Shown: positions 10,401 through 23,331 of the stretch, in pieces
Position numbering within the stretch: position 1 is the stretch's first letter
Layout of the letters: each line of letters opens with the position of its first letter
Source: Chamaecyparis obtusa
Taxonomy: Eukaryota; Streptophyta; Pinopsida; Cupressales; Cupressaceae
Reading direction: 5' to 3'
Assembly: GCA_027943335.1 (NCBI GenBank)
Contig: BSBK01003252.1
Span: forward strand, 846,001-910,000
Length of the DNA: 64,000 bases
Translations under genes and position numbers: made by a program
The notes under the pieces: model-generated
Database searches by the model: none
What the model was told of the DNA's origin: nothing
The model's input: the letters and a program-made list of their open reading frames with translations, nothing else

Positions 10401-11984
10401 TGTAGGAGTACCAAGGGTGAAAGCCCTTCTTTGTTTTTTTTGTATTTCTTTCCTAGTTTTCTAGGTTGATTAGGAAAGAATAGGGAATTTTTTGAAGTGT
10501 TTAGGGTTTCTAGAATAAAGTTTGGAGGCTTGTTTGTTCAATCCACTCATTGTAAAGTTCTAGAGGACACAAGGGTCAAACAATGGAATGAACCCTCTAG
10601 ATCTTTAAGAGGTTAAATTTGGAGTGTTTTGAGTCTTAAAAGTCTAAATTAGAGTCTAGTTAAGTTAGCCATGGACTTAAAAATAGCCTAAGACCATTTA
10701 TGTAAGAGCTAAGAAAATTTTTCTCATAGCAACTTTGCATTTTTGCAAAAGTTGCAAAAGTTGCTCTACAACTTTTCTCACAATGAATTTTTTGACCTAA
10801 AGAATGGAATAGGTTAGTTAGATTCATTGAACCAAGGAGGAGGAAGTTATTTAACACCATACATGGAGAATTCATGAGTTTGGTTGATTTTTTATATGAT
10901 TTCTTATAGACTGTGTGGCTGTGACCAGTAACAAGTGACTGTGTAACCCATTTTGGGATTGAAGAAATTTGTAAATGGCATAGAGTTGTTTGTGTTTTCA
11001 ATTTAATTAAGTATTTATAGTTTTTTAACAACTGTATATGTGATTATATTTAGAGAAATATTTCATTAGTTAGTTTCTTTTTAAATTTATTTAAGTTGAT
11101 AGTTCTCTGGTCCATTCTAGATTGTGTAAATAAAATGGCCTCTTGAGATTCCTAGGACCATAGAAAAAAAAATGTGCCTAGTTAGAATACAAGAGGGATT
11201 AGTGTACATAGTTTTTCCTTTTGGTTTGGTTGTGGAAGTGCAAGGAATGAATTATGAGCTCTTTCCCTAGGTGAGCTTGGTAATAGGCCGGCTAGGGAAA
11301 AAGAGGATGAGAGTTGATATATTGCAGGATTAATTTGATTGAAGCAATCCAAGAGTTGGAGCATGTTGAGTCAATGAAGACACAACACTCCAAGAATTGG
11401 TGGAGCCCAGTGCCATGTTTTCATTGGTCAATGAAGGAAAATCCAGAACAATGATTAATTAGGCCTATTTTTAAGGACTGTGTCTTTAAGTGAAGGAAGG
11501 TATTTTATGGAGAGTTTGAATAATCCTAACCTTGGAAATATTTTATAAAACCCAAAAGGGTATCAGGATCCATGATTAGTTTTGGGGGTCTTTAAGCTAA
11601 AATATGGAAGAATCCCTAATTTATACCTGGACAAGGCTATAAGGGCCAACTAGGCCTAATTCCTATTTTGTAGGAACTTGATGAAAAGAAGGTTGGAGAG
11701 GGGTTATAAATTGTCAAGATAGGTGTCATTTGACCTAATAATATTGAAATTCAACCCTACAATTCATGGTGAGAAAGTTGGCATAGGTGACTAGAAAACC
11801 CTATGTAAATTTCAGTGAGAATTGACACAATTGTTGATAGGAAGAGACTTGGATGGAAGGGTAGTGTTCTAAGTGACTTATCCTTTGGAATTATGGTTGG
11901 AGAATCCCTAGAAGATCTAGCGAAGAGACCTTGTAAGTGAGTCAAGTTGACTCCTAGTTGAAGATCCAAGACACGTACCATCAT
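10401..11984 (+). repeat. Probable H 3' LTR start and unassigned non-coding DNA
   Basis: A purine-rich tract (TTAGGAGAGAATGG) ends at 10400 and a TG start follows (TGTAGGAGTACCAAGGGTGA), as expected for the H 3' LTR. No second copy is present in the window, so the right end cannot be placed. A TATA-like AAGTATTTATAG lies near 11010 and a small repeated GCAAAAGTTGC block near 10744-10763. I see no credible coding sequence in this stretch; short open frames show no family features. Confidence 0.5.
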
Positions 11985-12679
11985 TGAGATAGAGAGATTT
12001 CATGATCCTTTACTTAGGTTCTACCTTATGATTAATTTTGGTGTTTGATATCTAAGTGGGGTCTATTGTTATATCCTCAGCATGGTGGGAGTGGACCTTT
12101 GGTTCCACAAGGCTAGGTGGTAGTGATTCTTTTACCATTCAAATTTTGACATTCGTGATGGTGTTGGATGATATTTTTTGCTATTACCTTCTTCTTGTTC
12201 TTCATTAGAGGCTTGTTTATATCTATCTTTTAATATTTATATATATGTATCTTGTATTAGTGTATCAAATGTGGGATCTTTTAGGATGTTGTATGTGTAC
12301 TTTAGATATAATTTTTTATTGCATGCCTTATGACTTGTGTAGTGGATGATGGTTTTTTATGTACTATATGTTGTATTAGTTGTATCTACATAGCATTTAT
12401 ATGATAACATGTTTTTTATTCTTTGAAATTTATGAGATTGTGTACTTATAGTTGTTCTAAGTAGATTTGTTAATTTAAAAGTAATTCTATGTCATGAAAT
12501 TCTTGGAATTTATAATCAGAGATTAAGTTACATTTATGAGTATGTATTGGCTTATGTTATATTGCTACCATATTGTTATTCATTGTTGTTTTGTAAAATT
12601 TTAAGAAAAAAAAAACTATGTAAACATAGTAACATGTTTTAGGTTATATTCTCTCAGGTTCTCTAGTGGGGCGTTACAC
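11985..12679 (+). repeat. D LTR, left copy (intact)
   Basis: This is the uninterrupted copy that reveals how the right copy was split. Its TTTTATGTACTATATGTTGT segment (12355-12374) spans the point where C is inserted in the other copy. Its GGCTTGTTTATATCTATC segment (about 12211) spans the point where E is inserted. Confidence 0.75.
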
Positions 12680-14664
12680 TTGGCATCACAACCCAAGTTT
12701 CTTCACTAAGACCTTTGGGAATTTGTATGTCTATTATATTTCTAATAGTTAAAACTTGAAATAAAACTTAGACATATAACTATTTTATATTTCAGACTAT
12801 TATTTAAGTCCTTAGAGGTATGATATTAGACTTGTATGTTCGGATTAACTTTTATATGTGTATTGCATTAACTAGGTGTGCATGAACTTCTCAACTTATT
12901 ATTTGATGTAGATACAAATGTGTGATTTATATGTAATTGATTACTAGATATTTTCTATAATGGTGAATGAATAAAGATCTACATCTATTTAAATTGTTAA
13001 ATAATGAATGATTGACTAATGTGATTTTCAGTCTATTCTTAAACTAGAATTATATTTCTCTTGATGACTATATATCATGTTCTTATTTTCTGGCTTGTTT
13101 TGATACATCATTGTCTTTTGTCTTAGTAGGACGCTTTGTGATTGAGGGATGCATATTCTTATTTGTTTGTACACTTCTAGGAGTAAGCTTAATTCTAGGG
13201 GAGGTGGATGTAATCCCCTCCCATAGTTTTCTTTTCAATTTAATTTACCATAGTTTTTTAGGTCACTTTTCATGTGTATTAAATCCTTAGATAGATTTGA
13301 TGTTATGTATATTTATGTTTATGGTTTTATTGACCTCATACTTGCATGTGTATGATTGGTGTGTATATTTTATATTTCTATTTGATGTGCCTAATATGGT
13401 TGAGGGACATAATTGTAGTTATTTACTTGCAAGATCCACACAATCGACCGATCCCAACCATTGTATATTATATATTTATACATGTATGTACATGCTAATT
13501 TTTTATGTAGGATTTCAGGTACTGGACATTTACTTCCTTGAATTGCTAGGATAAGCATGACCTATTGCAATATCTCAATGGTAAGAAAGAGGAGATAACA
13601 TATAGCTCCAAATCTCAACCTAAGTTATTTATTGTCCTGAAATAGGGGACAAGCATATTATTTACTACCCTTCGAATTTGTCAAGGTGACATCATTTGTG
13701 AACCGTCCCTTCTCTCTTTCAACTTGATTCTTGCATTTTGATTTATTTAGTTTCTATCTTATTGCAGGTCATGTGATTTGATGTGGTTTTAGTGTTAAAA
13801 TGGTTTGAGAAATTAATTAAGATTAATTCAATAAGATTAAATAATTATAACTTATGATATATTAAAATTAAATATAAGGTTAATTAATTAATAAGAATTA
13901 ATTAATTACATATATTTAATAAATAATTTAATTACAAAGATAAAATTAATTAATTGAAGAATTTAATAATTATCAAATAAAAATTTAATTTAAATGTACA
14001 TTTTTTAGTTAAATGGTTATTAGTTAAGTTGAATATTTTAAATTAATTAAAATAATACTGCAACTTAAAAACACTTGATTATAAAAATGAAAACTTAACC
14101 TTTTAAATCAAGTTGAGGAAATTAAATAAATAATTCTTTTGATAAATTAAAGTTGATAAAAATGAGGTTGTAGTTGAGTTCTTATTTCTGTGATTTTGAA
14201 TTAAGTAATTTTTTTATTATTTTTAAAGTTGATCTCGTCTTATTTTTGGAGTTGCATGTTTCAGTCTTGGTTGATGGGCTTTCTATATTATAATTTTTTT
14301 GGTCATTAATTGACATATAGGTTTTAGAAATTTTGAGATTTGGCTCTGAATTTGGAATTAAAGGAATTTTTGAAAGCTTAAATTTTTAGGTTTAGATTGG
14401 TCTTTGTTGTTTCATAGCATCAATTAATTAAGGTAGGGTTTTGAAATCCCTTTGCATTTTTCTTTCAAAGGGATTGTCTACATTGTGTTTACAAAATTGT
14501 TGAAGGTTTTTAGATTGATTGTTTCATTGTTTCCATTGTTTGAGGTTTTAGATTTGAAAGAGTTTTTGAGTTTTGTTGTTTGAGGAGAAATTCTTGTTTA
14601 TGTTAATAGTTGTTAAACTCTAGATCTTTAGTTAGGAATATATATTTTTAGAAAATATTAAATG

Positions 14665-14666
<2 letters not shown>

Positions 14667-14760
<94 letters not shown>
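14667..14760. repeat. (AT)47 microsatellite
   Basis: A perfect alternating AT run of 94 bp lies in D internal DNA. Its length is likely to vary between individuals and may be unreliable in the assembly. Reading frames across it (runs of Tyr-Ile) are artefacts. Confidence 0.95.
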
Positions 14761-14763
<3 letters not shown>

Positions 14764-14828
14764 CATACATATATTGATATGCATATGAGCATAATATTAT
14801 TATAGAATTAAAAGAAAATAGGAAAGAT

Positions 14829-15211
14829 ATATTCATTTGCATTTATTTAAGAAATATATATTTAGTTGCATGTTATTTAGAAAAGATATATTCACTTGCA
14901 TGTTATTTAAGGAAGATATATTGAATTGCATATTATTTAGAAAATATATACTCACTTGCATATTATTTAAGGAAGATATATTCAGTTGCATGTTATTTAG
15001 AAAAGATATATTCACTTGCATGTTATTTAAAAAAGATATATTCAATTGTATGTTATTTAGGAAAGACATATTCAGTTGCATGTTATTTAGGAAAGATATA
15101 TTCAATTGCGTGTTAAAGAATATACAGTTACATGTTATTTAGAAAAGATATATACAGTTGTATGTTATTTAAGAAATATATATTCAATTGCATGTTATTT
15201 AAGAAAAATAT
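14829..15211. repeat. 30-bp minisatellite, about 13 units
   Basis: The unit is approximately TATTCAGTTGCATGTTATTT followed by AGAAAAGATA. Units differ by a few bases, and one near 15105-15125 is shortened. The period is a multiple of three, so both strands stay open and give fake 10-residue repeat peptides. Confidence 0.95.
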
Positions 15212-16428
15212 CCTTTTAGAATTCGCATGTAGCGATATTCTATTTTTTTTAAAAAAAATCTTTTTAGAATTTGCATGTTGCGGTATTCTATATTTAGAAA
15301 TTTTATTTTTTTGAAATTTTTTTATTAAAAATATATATTTAAAAAATAATCAAATAAAATTCATACATGGGAATTCTTTTTAAAAAATAATAAGAATAAT
15401 AATGAGATATAACTAAATATTATTTGATAAAAATTTAAATGTCGATCTATTTATTATTGTACTTTTTCTTGTTGTTTTTTATTCTTAGCATGGGTTGCAT
15501 TAAGTTGGCTTTTACAAATTGTTGCCAGAGGCTTGAGGTTTTACATTTTTACTATGGCATAAATTTTTACATTGTTTGTAATGTGATAATGGTTTCGATC
15601 TTTTTATAGAGTCTTTTTTCATTGTAAGTTCATGTTTATGTGAACTCTTTGAGAGAGTATTTTGAGATTATGGTTTTGAAAATGAGTGCATGTTCCTTGT
15701 AGTTTTGTGAAATAGTTTTTGATCAAAATGGTTTATGAGACATATTTTTGATTTTGTGAGTTTAGCTAGGTTATCTGAGTGTATAGATGGGGAGTGTCTT
15801 GCAATAAGCATTGTGACCCACAAGTGGCTGCGAGGATCACTTATTGTAAGATGACCTAATAAGTGATTACTTAATAACATTTATTAGAAGAGATAAATTA
15901 ATAAGATGTTTGTGTTCCTCACCCATGCCTTAAAGTGCTAGTACAAGCTATGATGGTCTGTGAGAAGATGTTGGCTTCTCATGTGGATTGGATGATCCAT
16001 AGTTGGTAGCATTGTCTATATGATAGGTTACTGATATTGCATATAGTCACTAGGGGGGTGAGGTCTAGAGAGATTGGTAGGGTAACTCTAGAGTTGACTC
16101 ATATAATGAAACTTCCCTTTATGCATCTTAGGTTTTGTACATGTGTTGGTTGCCTCTAGATTAGTATGTTTATCTTTGTAGTTTGTGTTGTGTCTCTTGA
16201 GATAGAGATATTTTAGATCCCTTACTTAGGTTCTACCTTATGATTTATTTTTGTGTTTGATATTCGAGTGGGGTATATTGTTATCTCCTTAGCATGGTGG
16301 AAGTGGACCTTTGGTTCCACGAGGTTAGCTGGTAGTGATTCTTTTACCATTGAGATTTTGATGTTCGTGATGGTGTTGGATGATACTTTTTGTTTTTCCC
16401 TTCTTGTTCTTCATTAGAGACTTGCTCA

Positions 16429-17648
16429 TGTTGGAAATTTAGTTGGGAAATGTGATACTGAGAGGGGGGGGGGGGTGAATCAGATATCACCTATTGATCT
16501 ATTTTAACATTACTAAATAAATTCATATCATTATCACAATCTTCATTAATGTAATGAAACTAATACACTAAACATCATTCATGAAAATACTCATAACACA
16601 AGAACTTTGGTTACCCAGAAACCCTTGAAAGATAAAACTAGGGTGGGTATGACACCCACAAATCTTCACTACTGCAGTATAAAGTTTTCCTGTTAGGGCT
16701 ACAAATTTGATCACAAAATATGATCTACCCTGTGAGGGGTCTACCTTGTTAAGAGCTAAAAGACTTATATAGTCTACCTTGCAAAAGGATTTAAAACTTA
16801 CAACTAAATAAGCACTCAGTTAAGAGATTACATAAGGTTTTTTAAAACCACTTTGTTAAGAGATTTACCATGATACACTTGTTAGAATGTCTCAGTACCT
16901 GATCCTTCAGTCTGCACTGTATGTTGATTATAGATCTTCTCCTTCCAGTATTGATTTGATCATATCTATCAAGTTTATCTATGTTCTTTCCTTCACTGTG
17001 TTACTCTATTTCACTCGATCACTGAACTCTATCAAAATACATCACTGGTCTGAATGTATTCTCTATTCATTCCTCACATTCCCTTCACATCCTCTCCCAC
17101 ACATTATGGTTTAGATTTCATCGCATATAGACAACTGAACTTCTCCAAGATTTAAGATCTATGATTTAGATTTACTCTTTTTGCCACTTAAGATTTCCTA
17201 ATTTTGATTGGCTCCAAGTGTTGCATGGGGATCAATGATATAAAAGTAGGAGTGTAATCACCTCCATGATTTCCTCAAAAAACAAAATACAAAACATGAA
17301 TGTCAGCCAAAATGTTTTACCTCGATGATTGTGCCATAAAAAACTCATATGTCAATTCTAGCTAACTCAGCAATTGATGTCTCTAGTACTTGGCATTCAC
17401 TATACTTGATGTTCGTTGATATATCTAGCATGGCATAAACTACTTTACATAGCTTGGCAAAAACTAACTCGGCTAATACAAAAGTACTTGATGACTGTTG
17501 GTTTACTCGGTAGTGACTACTGCTTGGTAAATATACATTACATGTCTTGGCCTATACATGATGACTCAGTCACAGTGATGACCAACCAACATTGCCTAGA
17601 TAATGATGTGTAAGACACTAATAGACAACAAAACTATAGGGATCTACA
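16429..17648 (-). repeat. E 3' LTR (1220 bp)
   Basis: On the plus strand it runs TGTTGGAAATTTAGTTGGG to ...GGGATCTACA and is followed by the complement of the polypurine tract. It has a G-run of 12 near 16466, the hairpin region at 16641-16659, and repeated TTAAGAGATT-type units. Confidence 0.9.
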
Positions 17649-17848
17649 ATCTCCCCCTTTGACATTAGTGGCAAAATCACTTTGTCATGACATTTACAAT
17701 TATATTTACAAGAGTACTTAGTATTAACAGAATACTCCCCCTAAGATATATATACATATGGAAAACTAAGTATATCATACCATTCTTATTTTTTTATCTC
17801 CCTTTGTGCATAGATATGTCATTTAATTTCCCCCTTATTTTTGGCACT
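17649..17848 (-). promoter_or_regulatory. E double polypurine tract
   Basis: The terminal tract is the complement of ATCTCCCCCTTTGACATTAG (17649-17668). A second block, the complement of TTCCCCCTTATTTTTGGCAC, lies at about 17828-17847 next to the ORF2 end. Confidence 0.7.
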
Positions 17849-20800
17849 CTCGATTTCTTTGAGAGTAGGAATCTTGAAATATTTCTCCAAAAATAGTTTA
17901 TGAAGCATCATAACCATATGCAATGTAGATTCCCAATCAGATGTTGCAACTTTTAGTACCTCTGCTTGCACTTCCATCTTGGCAGCTAGATTTACTAGGC
18001 TCTCAGCTATAGATAGATGAGGATATTTATGTATTAAGTCCTTAGCCTTTGCTAACTCTCTTTGAATGGCCTCTAGATGAGGTGTTAACATTGTTTGAAT
18101 GGAGATTAGATGAGCTCTTATCTTACCATCATTAGCCATCAACTCGGCTATCCTTCCTTGTGAATGTAGAAGCTTGGCATAATGTTTGGAACTGGAACTT
18201 GCATCCAAGTTCAAGGATTGACTAGTATACTTTATTTCTTGTTGTAGTTTGTCTAACAACTCCTAGTTATCTTTCGTAAATTCTTCTACATTGCACAATT
18301 TTGTATACAAAGATTGTGCATTCACTACCACTTCTTCTAAATCTATAATTTGAGTAGAGAGTTCTACCTACTTCACTACAATCTCGGCAGAGACTTTGTT
18401 CAATACCTTTGTTTCAAACTTCCTTTCTGACCACTGTAACAACTTATCATTTTCTTCTCTTTCTTCATTGGTCACTTTCAAGACTATATGGAAAATTTTC
18501 TCCAGTATGGGGTCAGAGTCATTTACATCAGTCATTTCAAAAGTATCAATAAATATTTCTTTTATCTCATGCAAAAATTTCTTTTGTTGATGTTCTCTTC
18601 TCAATTCTTCTTGCCTTCTTTTCCTCTTCCGTAGGTCTTGCAATATCTGCATCTGCTCATATGATAAGCTATGAAAATCCCATTTCAAAATTACTATAGC
18701 TTCGTCAATTGTTACCTCAGGTGAAGAAACTTTCACCTTCTTTTTATGTGCCTTCTTCCTCGATGTACTGCCACTCAGCATTTGTACAAGATCTTTTATT
18801 GCCTCTTTCTCTTTAGGCTCTTCGATATCAATAGCTTTGTCCTTCTCTTCTTTTCCCTTATCCTCCACATGAGGATTCTCAAACACTAATGTAGACTAAT
18901 CTTCTTTCTCCTTCTATGACTCCTCAGCAGATGTAGACTGATCTGCAGTTGCTGACTGATCATGTTCCTCGGTAGTGCTCATACCGGCTAACATGTCAAC
19001 TTTAATAACTTTAGATTTGACAGGGGTTGATGTGATAGCTGATGTATCATCAATTTTTAGATAATCTATTACTTGTAAGAGCATAGTAGTACTGCCCGAA
19101 AAAGATGTGTCTTTTGCTTCCTTGGCTTGTATGTCTTCCTCGGTCAATACTTGAGTCTTTATTGGGGTATCCTCTGTGATGTCAACGATACTTACTCCAG
19201 ACAACTTTTGACATTTTTCTTCCTTGGGAGCTTCTTTCTCCTGAATAGGTGGCTCAATTACATCTTGTGCATTATCTAGCTTAGCACCCTTAGATGTGCA
19301 TCCTTGTTGATTAGCAAACCAAAAGTTATCTTCCAAGTCTTTAGAATTTCCTGTACAACATCCTCAACCTTGTGTTGAAGGATAGAGTAAGCTCTAAGTT
19401 TAGGAATGAATCTATTCCTGTATTGTTCCACAATTTCCTGAATATGGGTAGAGGGAAGATCCAATGAAACTTGAGCTAGTGTGCTCTCCCTTATCTGCTT
19501 CTCAGTCATTAGAGAAAACTCCCATTTCTATGCAACTCTATTGCTTAACTACTTAGGGATTAGTTTCCCCAACTGTATAGGTAACATCTTGAAAGTGTAG
19601 AGCATCTCAAGAATATCTTCTTCTATTTTCTCCTTATCTCCTATACTCATGCTCTCAAATCTTAATTGCCTCAAACCTACAAGTCCAGAAGAGTTCTTGA
19701 TAGTGTGGCATATTTCATCCACATTTGGTGTTATACTCTATAGTGCAACCTTCTTCTTTACCTCTTCATCACTCTCTGTCTCCTCATCATCTTTTTCCAA
19801 AATAAGTTTCCTTTGAGGCCTTTTTCTTGTCTAGCTCGGCACTGCCTTAGGCTAAATAGTTTTTTTTTTCCCTGATGCAAGGGTTTTCTTTTGTGACTTG
19901 GGAGCTACAGCTGTAGAGGTTGCCCTTTTTCTCATCCTAAGCACAAGTGACGATGTAACCTTATGTTTTTGCATCTTCTTACTCATGGGCTCGGCAATTA
20001 TTGCCTTCTTTCCTTCTTTTCTAATTCTATCTCTTCTTCTTCATTCTCACTGGGATCACTTGCTTCATCTTATCCCAGTCCTTGTGTTAATTCAAGAGGT
20101 GCATCCTCCTCTGTTTCTCCCATCATTTTTACTAGATTTTTCACAATTTTCTTCCCTTTTCTTTCCATGGTAGTAGCCTTTAATCCCATGGTTATTTTGG
20201 ATTTTGCCTCCTTATATGTTCCAAAATAAGGAGCCTACTTATCAATTTCCTTGGCTAACAGGGTTATTATTGAAGTTATGGTTTCATCGATATTTACCTC
20301 ATAAGGTAATGGCATTAGCCATGAAACCCTCAATAAAATAGCTTGTGCATAAGTGAAATCTATGTCGACTAGGAAACAAATGTCCTGGCTATACTTCTCA
20401 ACTAAAGACACATGAATCCTACTTCTCTTCCTCATTTTCTTCTTGAATTCAATGAAATAATTTTCCATCACATTCTCAAAACTCTCTCCTATTTGACTGA
20501 TAAACTCATTTATTTGAACTGTGACTGGCTTCTTCTTATCCCAAATTACTCCTCCAATAGTAGGAAAATACTTTTGAATATAAAAGAATAGACAGATGAG
20601 TAGGGAAACAAACTTACACATAGTATTCTTTTCTTTCTAGATTGAAGTTAGGTTCTTGGCAAGTTGTGTTATTTGAAGCTCGACGAGGTAATAAGTATGT
20701 CCTTTCTTGATAATTTTCCAAGCCTAGTCCACTGCCATGCATGGGACACTATCCAACTAACTAGACTGATGGAATTTGTAAGCAATTACTCTCACTACAA

Positions 20801-21370
20801 AATCAATCTCTGGATCAGTGATAGTGGAGATTTTCATTCCATGCTTATTCAATACTGCCTGAGTGTTCGCTTGAATTTCCTCCTTGCTTAAACATTTCAT
20901 TATTCTCTTACCAAAAATTATAGGGTATCTAGTTACCCGGTGAATCATATTCTTTGTTATCAGTACTGGTCCATCCTCTAGCCAAATATGCATGTCATGC
21001 ACTCTACTCAATATGATTTTGATCTAGTCCACTTTGAAATTTTGCAAAAAATCTAGGGTATGAACTAACCCTTGCTCGACAACCTTCTAGTTTTCTAGCT
21101 TCAACACGTCGTTGCTGCATAAGTTGTTGTAGGCTTCCCTGATCTCATAATCCCTAATTTCTCCAATTTTGCACATGTAACACAACCTAATATCATTCAT
21201 TATCAAAAAAAAATTGGAACCAATGATAGAGCATCATTAAGATCTCCCATGATCACACTCTCTGGAACAACCTAAAACTTTTGCAATTTTCTCACCTCAT
21301 TCCTTACTATCTGAACATTGAATACCTCCTTTCCTTGTTTCTTTATTGCAGTAGATGAAGATGATGCCAT
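17819..21370 (-). pseudogene. E ORF2 (unknown function)
   Basis: The start is taken as the ATG at 21370-21368 (MASSSSTAIKKQGKEVF), which parallels the MAS starts in B and F2. Recognisable modules in order: a MNDIRLCYMCKIGEIRDYEI segment (equivalent to the VEDVRSYIHYK module of F2); IILSRVHDMHIWLEDGP with ITKNMIHRVTRYP (about 21010-20920); an acidic, Ser/Thr-rich middle; a basic block; DEAIVILKWDFHSLSYEQMQ (about 18705-18645); and a C-terminal coiled coil ending with DWESTLHMVMMLHKLFLEKY. Several frameshifts and stops interrupt it. The original protein would be about 1180 residues. I know no function; the layout suggests an N-terminal globular domain, a disordered acidic linker and a coiled coil. 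Confidence 0.7.
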
Positions 21371-22073
21371 TGATTTCAATCTTAAAATTTCTGAAAAAAG
21401 ATTTTTCTCGATAGGGTACCTTTGCGTAAGTGTTATGTAGATGATTTGTCGATGACACGCTAAAAAGATCTAAAATCACCTTCAAACAAACACATTACAC
21501 ACTCCTTGAATCGTTCAAAGAAATTTCAATTCACTAGTGAAATGAAATTAATGGTAACATTCTACTTTATAGAATTCAAATGGTTGAAGTAGGGCTTCAT
21601 AAATGTTTCATACACATTCTAGGTGGAATACAACTATCTCGGTAATCTTATGCTAAGCTCGACTAACACAAGCTCAGTCAATACAACTATTTAGATATAG
21701 CTTGGTGTACATTACATCTTGGCTATCACAGGTGCTTGACATACATTGATAACTTGGTCAAAACATTGATGCTCGATATAAAAAATGAATTGTTCCACAT
21801 GGCTCAAATATGTCCTAATGCATCTTTATCTATGCAGATATGGACTTTTACTCAGCTTAAGTTAGGAACTAATATAAGATAAAACATTGTAAGACTTAGC
21901 TCCATACATACCTTCTTTTCTTAGTTCAAAGAAGTGTGATCACCTGATCCATCAGATTGGGTGACCTTAGGTGCATTGGCTTCAGTTGTGCTTCCTTCTT
22001 TCTTCTTCCATGTTTTGTTCATCTAATTTCTCAATTTTTCACTAATATATTCATTCTTTCTTTGATCATTTCT
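21371..22073 (-). promoter_or_regulatory. E gag-ORF2 spacer with TATA-like box
   Basis: No coding sequence is apparent. On the minus strand TATAAAGTAG lies at 21571-21562, about 200 bp before the ORF2 start. F2 has TATAAATAG at a nearly equal distance (206 bp). This suggests an internal promoter, but no transcript evidence is available. Confidence 0.4.
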
Positions 22074-23267
22074 TTATATGGGTGATCTATAGTCTTTCTT
22101 TAGATGACCTATCTTGTTACACTTATAGCATACCATACTTCCATTCATCCAACTTTTAGATTTACCTCTGAAATGAGTCTTCAAAAAAATTTCTCCAATG
22201 TGTCCATATTTTCCACAGTAATGACAACTGTACTGAGTGTTATAATCCCAATTGTATGAGTTACTCTTCATAGGTGGCTTAGTCTGTTCATTTGATGACC
22301 ATTTAGGTTTAGATCTACATTTAAATGCTCTATGTCCATACTTTTGGCAGTTAAAATAGTTTCCTTGAAATTTTGGTGAAATAGGTGGACTGCTGACCTT
22401 AGACCTGCATTCTTGTGCATGATGTCCAAGTTTCTTATAGTCAAAATAATGTCCATTAAATTTAGGTTTAGGATCAAACTTACCAAGTTTTCTTCTACAG
22501 ATGTTAGTTGTATGACATGGCTTTCAATAGTGATGGCATGCAAGCTTTTTGTTCTTTGGTTTAGCATTCCTTTTCTCTCCATCTTTTGATGATTCTCCTT
22601 CCTCGGTGGATGGTGAATGCTCATTTAGTCCAAGTCCAGATCTATCACCAGACTTTCTAGGTGACCTTAATAGTTCTTCAAAGTATTTTGTAGCTTCATT
22701 TGGTTTGTTCATCCTTTCATTAATTTCCTTTTTGGATCTTAGTTCATTTCTTAGTTGATCATTTTCAGATCTCAGATTGTTGATTTCCATATCTTTCTTG
22801 CCCAATTCTTGATTAACCAGTAGCAGTTGATTTACCATGTCTAGTTGATTTTTATTCAACCTTTTCATATCACCTGTCCTTTCATCAAGTCTCATTGATA
22901 TTTGTCTTTTGTCTTCTTCAGCCATTGTCTTGTCTTCTTCAACTTTCTTTTTCTATTCAACTACTTCACAGAGTCTGATAGATTGAATTTCTTGTTCTCT
23001 CTTCAGATTTTTGATGTCATCACTTAGTATGTTATTTTTATCTAGTAGCTCTTTTATGGATTTGTCACTTTATGTAGAGTTCTCATTATCAAATAATCCA
23101 GTGGTGTCTTCTTCTTGATATTGTGACTCATTTTGCTGAATAGCAATTTCTCTTCTCCCGCTCAAGGATTTCTTCAATTCTCCTCTGGTTGCTTCAAGTT
23201 GTCGTAATGCAAGCTAGACATCAATCTTCTGATTCTCTATAATTTTTCCCATCTTATAAATCTCCAT
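22074..23267 (-). pseudogene. gag: E gag: coiled coil plus several zinc knuckles
   Basis: The likely start is the ATG at 23267 (MEIYKMGKIIENQKIDV). The N-terminal two thirds is a Glu/Lys/Asn/Leu-rich coiled coil (for example MEINNLRSENDQLRNELRSK). The C-terminal part has five or more knuckle-like blocks, most decayed: CHYCGKYGHIGEIF near 22225, where the last Cys is lost, and CYKCNKIGHLKKDY near 22120. Two frameshifts and stops break it. It does not show the UBN2 or Retrotrans_gag features seen in G, I and K. The family closest to it in the window is B gag, which shares the MEI start and the NLRSENDQ/ELRSKK block. Its role would be RNA binding and particle assembly. Confidence 0.75.
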
Positions 23268-23317
23268 CTTAAGATCTTTATCTTCAAGTGGTTAGACTTT
23301 TATGAAGAACCCTAGAT

Positions 23318-23329
23318 GCTCTAATACCA
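23318..23329 (-). promoter_or_regulatory. E primer-binding site (tRNA-Met)
   Basis: The complement of GCTCTAATACCA reads TGGTATTAGAGC, one mismatch from the initiator tRNA-Met complement. It is two bases from the 5' LTR. B has the same variant. Confidence 0.9.
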
Positions 23330-23331
23330 AT

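Larger units (their letters stand above)
12680..16197 (+). other. D internal region, non-coding
   Basis: About 3.5 kb with no recognisable gag or pol in any frame. 12680-13790 is ordinary AT-rich sequence. 13800-14660 is very AT-rich with many TTAATTAA-like runs. Then come an (AT)n run, a 30-bp minisatellite and more AT-rich DNA to about 15480. The small open frame at 13297-13554 shows no domain and is probably chance. Confidence 0.6.

Noticed and set aside
10660..11031. A 123-codon minus-strand frame in the H LTR zone
   Set aside because: No domain, low-complexity composition, located in LTR-like non-coding DNA.
12680..12700. Calling D a standard gypsy element from its LTR end and primer-like site
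   Set aside because: The primer match is weak, there is no polypurine tract and no coding sequence. Only an unclassified non-coding LTR element is supported.
13297..13554. An 85-codon frame with hydrophobic stretches in D
   Set aside because: Hydrophobic Phe/Leu/Tyr content is expected from T-rich DNA, and there is no supporting feature.
14648..14842. Open frame with a Tyr-Ile run
   Set aside because: It is the translation of the (AT)47 microsatellite.
14833..15142. Overlapping open frames on both strands with 10-residue repeats (for example MLFRKDIFSC)
   Set aside because: They are the product of a 30-bp tandem repeat, whose period is a multiple of three, so stops are avoided in both directions. 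No start signal or protein-like composition.
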